Shown: piece by piece, positions 7,235 to 8,221 of the stretch
How the letters are laid out: each line of letters opens with the position of its first letter
Numbering within the stretch: the first letter of the stretch is position 1
From: Erysipelotrichaceae bacterium
GTDB taxonomy: Bacteria > Bacillota_I > Bacilli_A > RFN20 > CAG-826
Direction: 5' to 3'
NCBI GenBank assembly: GCA_031271635.1
Contig: JAISVG010000099.1
Span: forward strand, 1-8,221
Length of the DNA: 8,221 nt
Position numbers and translations under genes: made by a program
Notes under the pieces: generated by a model
Told to the model about the DNA's origin: nothing
Databases searched by the model: none
Seen by the model: only the letters and a program-made list of their open reading frames with translations

Positions 7235-8221
7235 AAATTTGTTCCTACTTTCAAATACTTTGGCGTTTGAGCTTGGCCGTTTAATTCTTTCACTCCTTCA
7301 ATTCTAACATTTTTATCACTCAAAAGATGCGAAATCTGAACTTCAGGGCCAATAAACGTATTTGTAAAGAGAATACAGTTTTTGACGATGGCTCCCTCGC
7401 TAATTGTTACGTTTCTTGAGATAATGGAATTAATCACCGTTCCATTAATGGTCGCTCCGTTTGCGATGAAGGAATTCATCACTTTTGCCTTTGCTCCATA
7501 AAGTGAAGGCGGGGTATCATGGGTTCTTGTAAAGAAGGGGCGCTCCTCAGAAAAGAGTTGCTGCCGATATCTATTTTCTAGTAACTCACTTGAATAAAAA
7601 TAATACTGTTCTAAGGTTTCAAAACACCTCACATAGCCGTAGTGACGAAAGACCTTAATGTTTAGAGTTTTTTTCGCGACTAGCTGCATTAAAAGCTCGT
7701 CAAGGGTAATACCTGGGATTAAGGCTCCTTGAGATAAAAGGTCAAGCAATACCTGACGGTCAAAAAGATAGGTACTAAGTCCAGCGTTCCCAGTGGCCTT
7801 GGTGCCAGTATTCATGACCAAGTTTGTGACGGTTTTAGTTGCATCAAAAGTAACTATTGGGGCGCTTAAAAAGGTCTTTTTTAAATTAGTTTCCCTGGCA
7901 TAAACTAAGGTAATGCCGTGTTGATAAGCTTTATGAGCTGCAATAATGGGTCCGAAATCAAGATTCAGCACTAAATGCGTTGGGGCCATAATGACATAAT
8001 CAATATCGCTACTTAGAATTGAAATGTTTTCTAAAAGATTTTGAATATCAGTATTTAATTCTGGGACCGCAATGCCTTTCTCGTTATAAATCATGGCTTC
8101 AAAGCCGGTTTTCGTATTCTTGGTCCAGTTTGACTGTGGTCCTAAATGCATTAAGATGGCTCGGGGATTGCTTTTTACAAGGACTCCGATCTTATTAACA
8201 TCAGAATTTAAGAAATTAGAA
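7231..8221 (-). CDS. glgD: GlgD, non-catalytic subunit of ADP-glucose pyrophosphorylase, 5' end outside window
   Basis: GlgD pairs with GlgC and modulates ADP-glucose synthesis. The reading frame is open from the window edge, so the ATG at 8149-8151 is internal; 330 residues are visible and roughly 40-50 N-terminal residues are missing. Upstream of that Met, the frame reads KIGVLVKSNPRAIL then MHLGPQSNW, a typical GlgD N-terminal pattern. A nucleotidyltransferase domain is followed by a C-terminal left-handed beta-helix with hexapeptide-like repeats (about 7306-7506, for example NGATINGTVI). Motifs needed for catalysis in GlgC are altered: the segment equivalent to GlgC's SGDH reads MAPTH (7975-7989), the GTADA-like segment reads ELNTD, and I see no EKP glucose-1-phosphate motif. 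This separates GlgD from GlgC. The first glycine-rich loop lies outside the window. Its TGA overlaps the glgA ATG. glgC is expected just upstream. Confidence 0.9.
   Translation of the reverse strand, partial: SNFLNSDVNKIGVLVKSNPRAILMHLGPQSNWTKNTKTGFEAMIYNEKGIAVPELNTDIQNLLENISILSSDIDYVIMAPTHLVLNLDFGPIIAAHKAYQHGITLVYARETNLKKTFLSAPIVTFDATKTVTNLVMNTGTKATGNAGLSTYLFDRQVLLDLLSQGALIPGITLDELLMQLVAKKTLNIKVFRHYGYVRCFETLEQYYFYSSELLENRYRQQLFSEERPFFTRTHDTPPSLYGAKAKVMNSFIANGATINGTVINSIISRNVTISEGAIVKNCILFTNTFIGPEVQISHLLSDKNVRIEGVKELNGQAQTPKYLKVGTNL

Noticed and set aside
7122..7307. A 61-codon plus-strand frame with a hydrophobic stretch over the glgD/glgA junction
   Set aside because: It is antisense to the conserved N-terminus of GlgA and C-terminus of GlgD; hydrophobic antisense peptides are common by chance.
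8149..8151. ATG considered as the start of glgD
   Set aside because: The frame stays open to the window edge, and the residues encoded upstream of this ATG match the conserved GlgD N-terminal region, so this Met is internal.

Overview
This window holds most of a bacterial glycogen-metabolism operon, followed by a dUTPase gene and the start of an M42 aminopeptidase gene. Every gene reads on the minus strand, so transcription runs from high to low coordinates. The DNA is AT-rich (below about 40% G+C by eye). Genes have good Shine-Dalgarno sequences and are packed with gaps of 21 bases or less, or with overlaps. The presence of GlgD, a regulatory partner of GlgC known mainly from Firmicutes, together with the all-alpha dimeric dUTPase, suggests a low-GC Gram-positive bacterium (Bacilli, or an Acholeplasma/Erysipelotrichia-like relative). 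TGA is used as a stop (glgD, glgB) and tryptophan is TGG where checked, so the genetic code is standard. This argues against Mycoplasma or Spiroplasma. The species cannot be named from the sequence alone.

Layout in transcription order: glgD (8221-7231, 5' end beyond the window), glgA (7234-5804), glgB (5794-3899), glgP (3877-1472), an all-alpha dUTP diphosphatase (1469-981), a 107-base gap with a promoter and a 13-base tandem repeat, then an M42 metallo-aminopeptidase (873-1, 3' end beyond the window). glgC is not in the window; by analogy with other Firmicutes it probably lies just upstream of glgD.

The proteins form one pathway. GlgC with GlgD makes ADP-glucose. GlgA adds glucose from it to alpha-1,4 chains. 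GlgB introduces alpha-1,6 branches. GlgP removes glucose-1-phosphate from chain ends by phosphorolysis. All catalytic residues checked in GlgA, GlgB and GlgP are present. GlgD lacks the usual pyrophosphorylase catalytic motifs and is probably a regulatory subunit. The dUTPase start lies two bases after the glgP stop, so it is probably co-transcribed and translationally coupled, although it has no obvious link to glycogen. The M42 gene appears to be a separate unit with its own promoter.

No previously undescribed system is evident; this is mainly well-known primary metabolism. The points worth a second look are the dUTPase attached to the glycogen operon, an apparent basic insertion near the N-terminus of GlgB, the degenerate active site of GlgD, and the lack of a visible terminator between the dUTPase and M42 genes.
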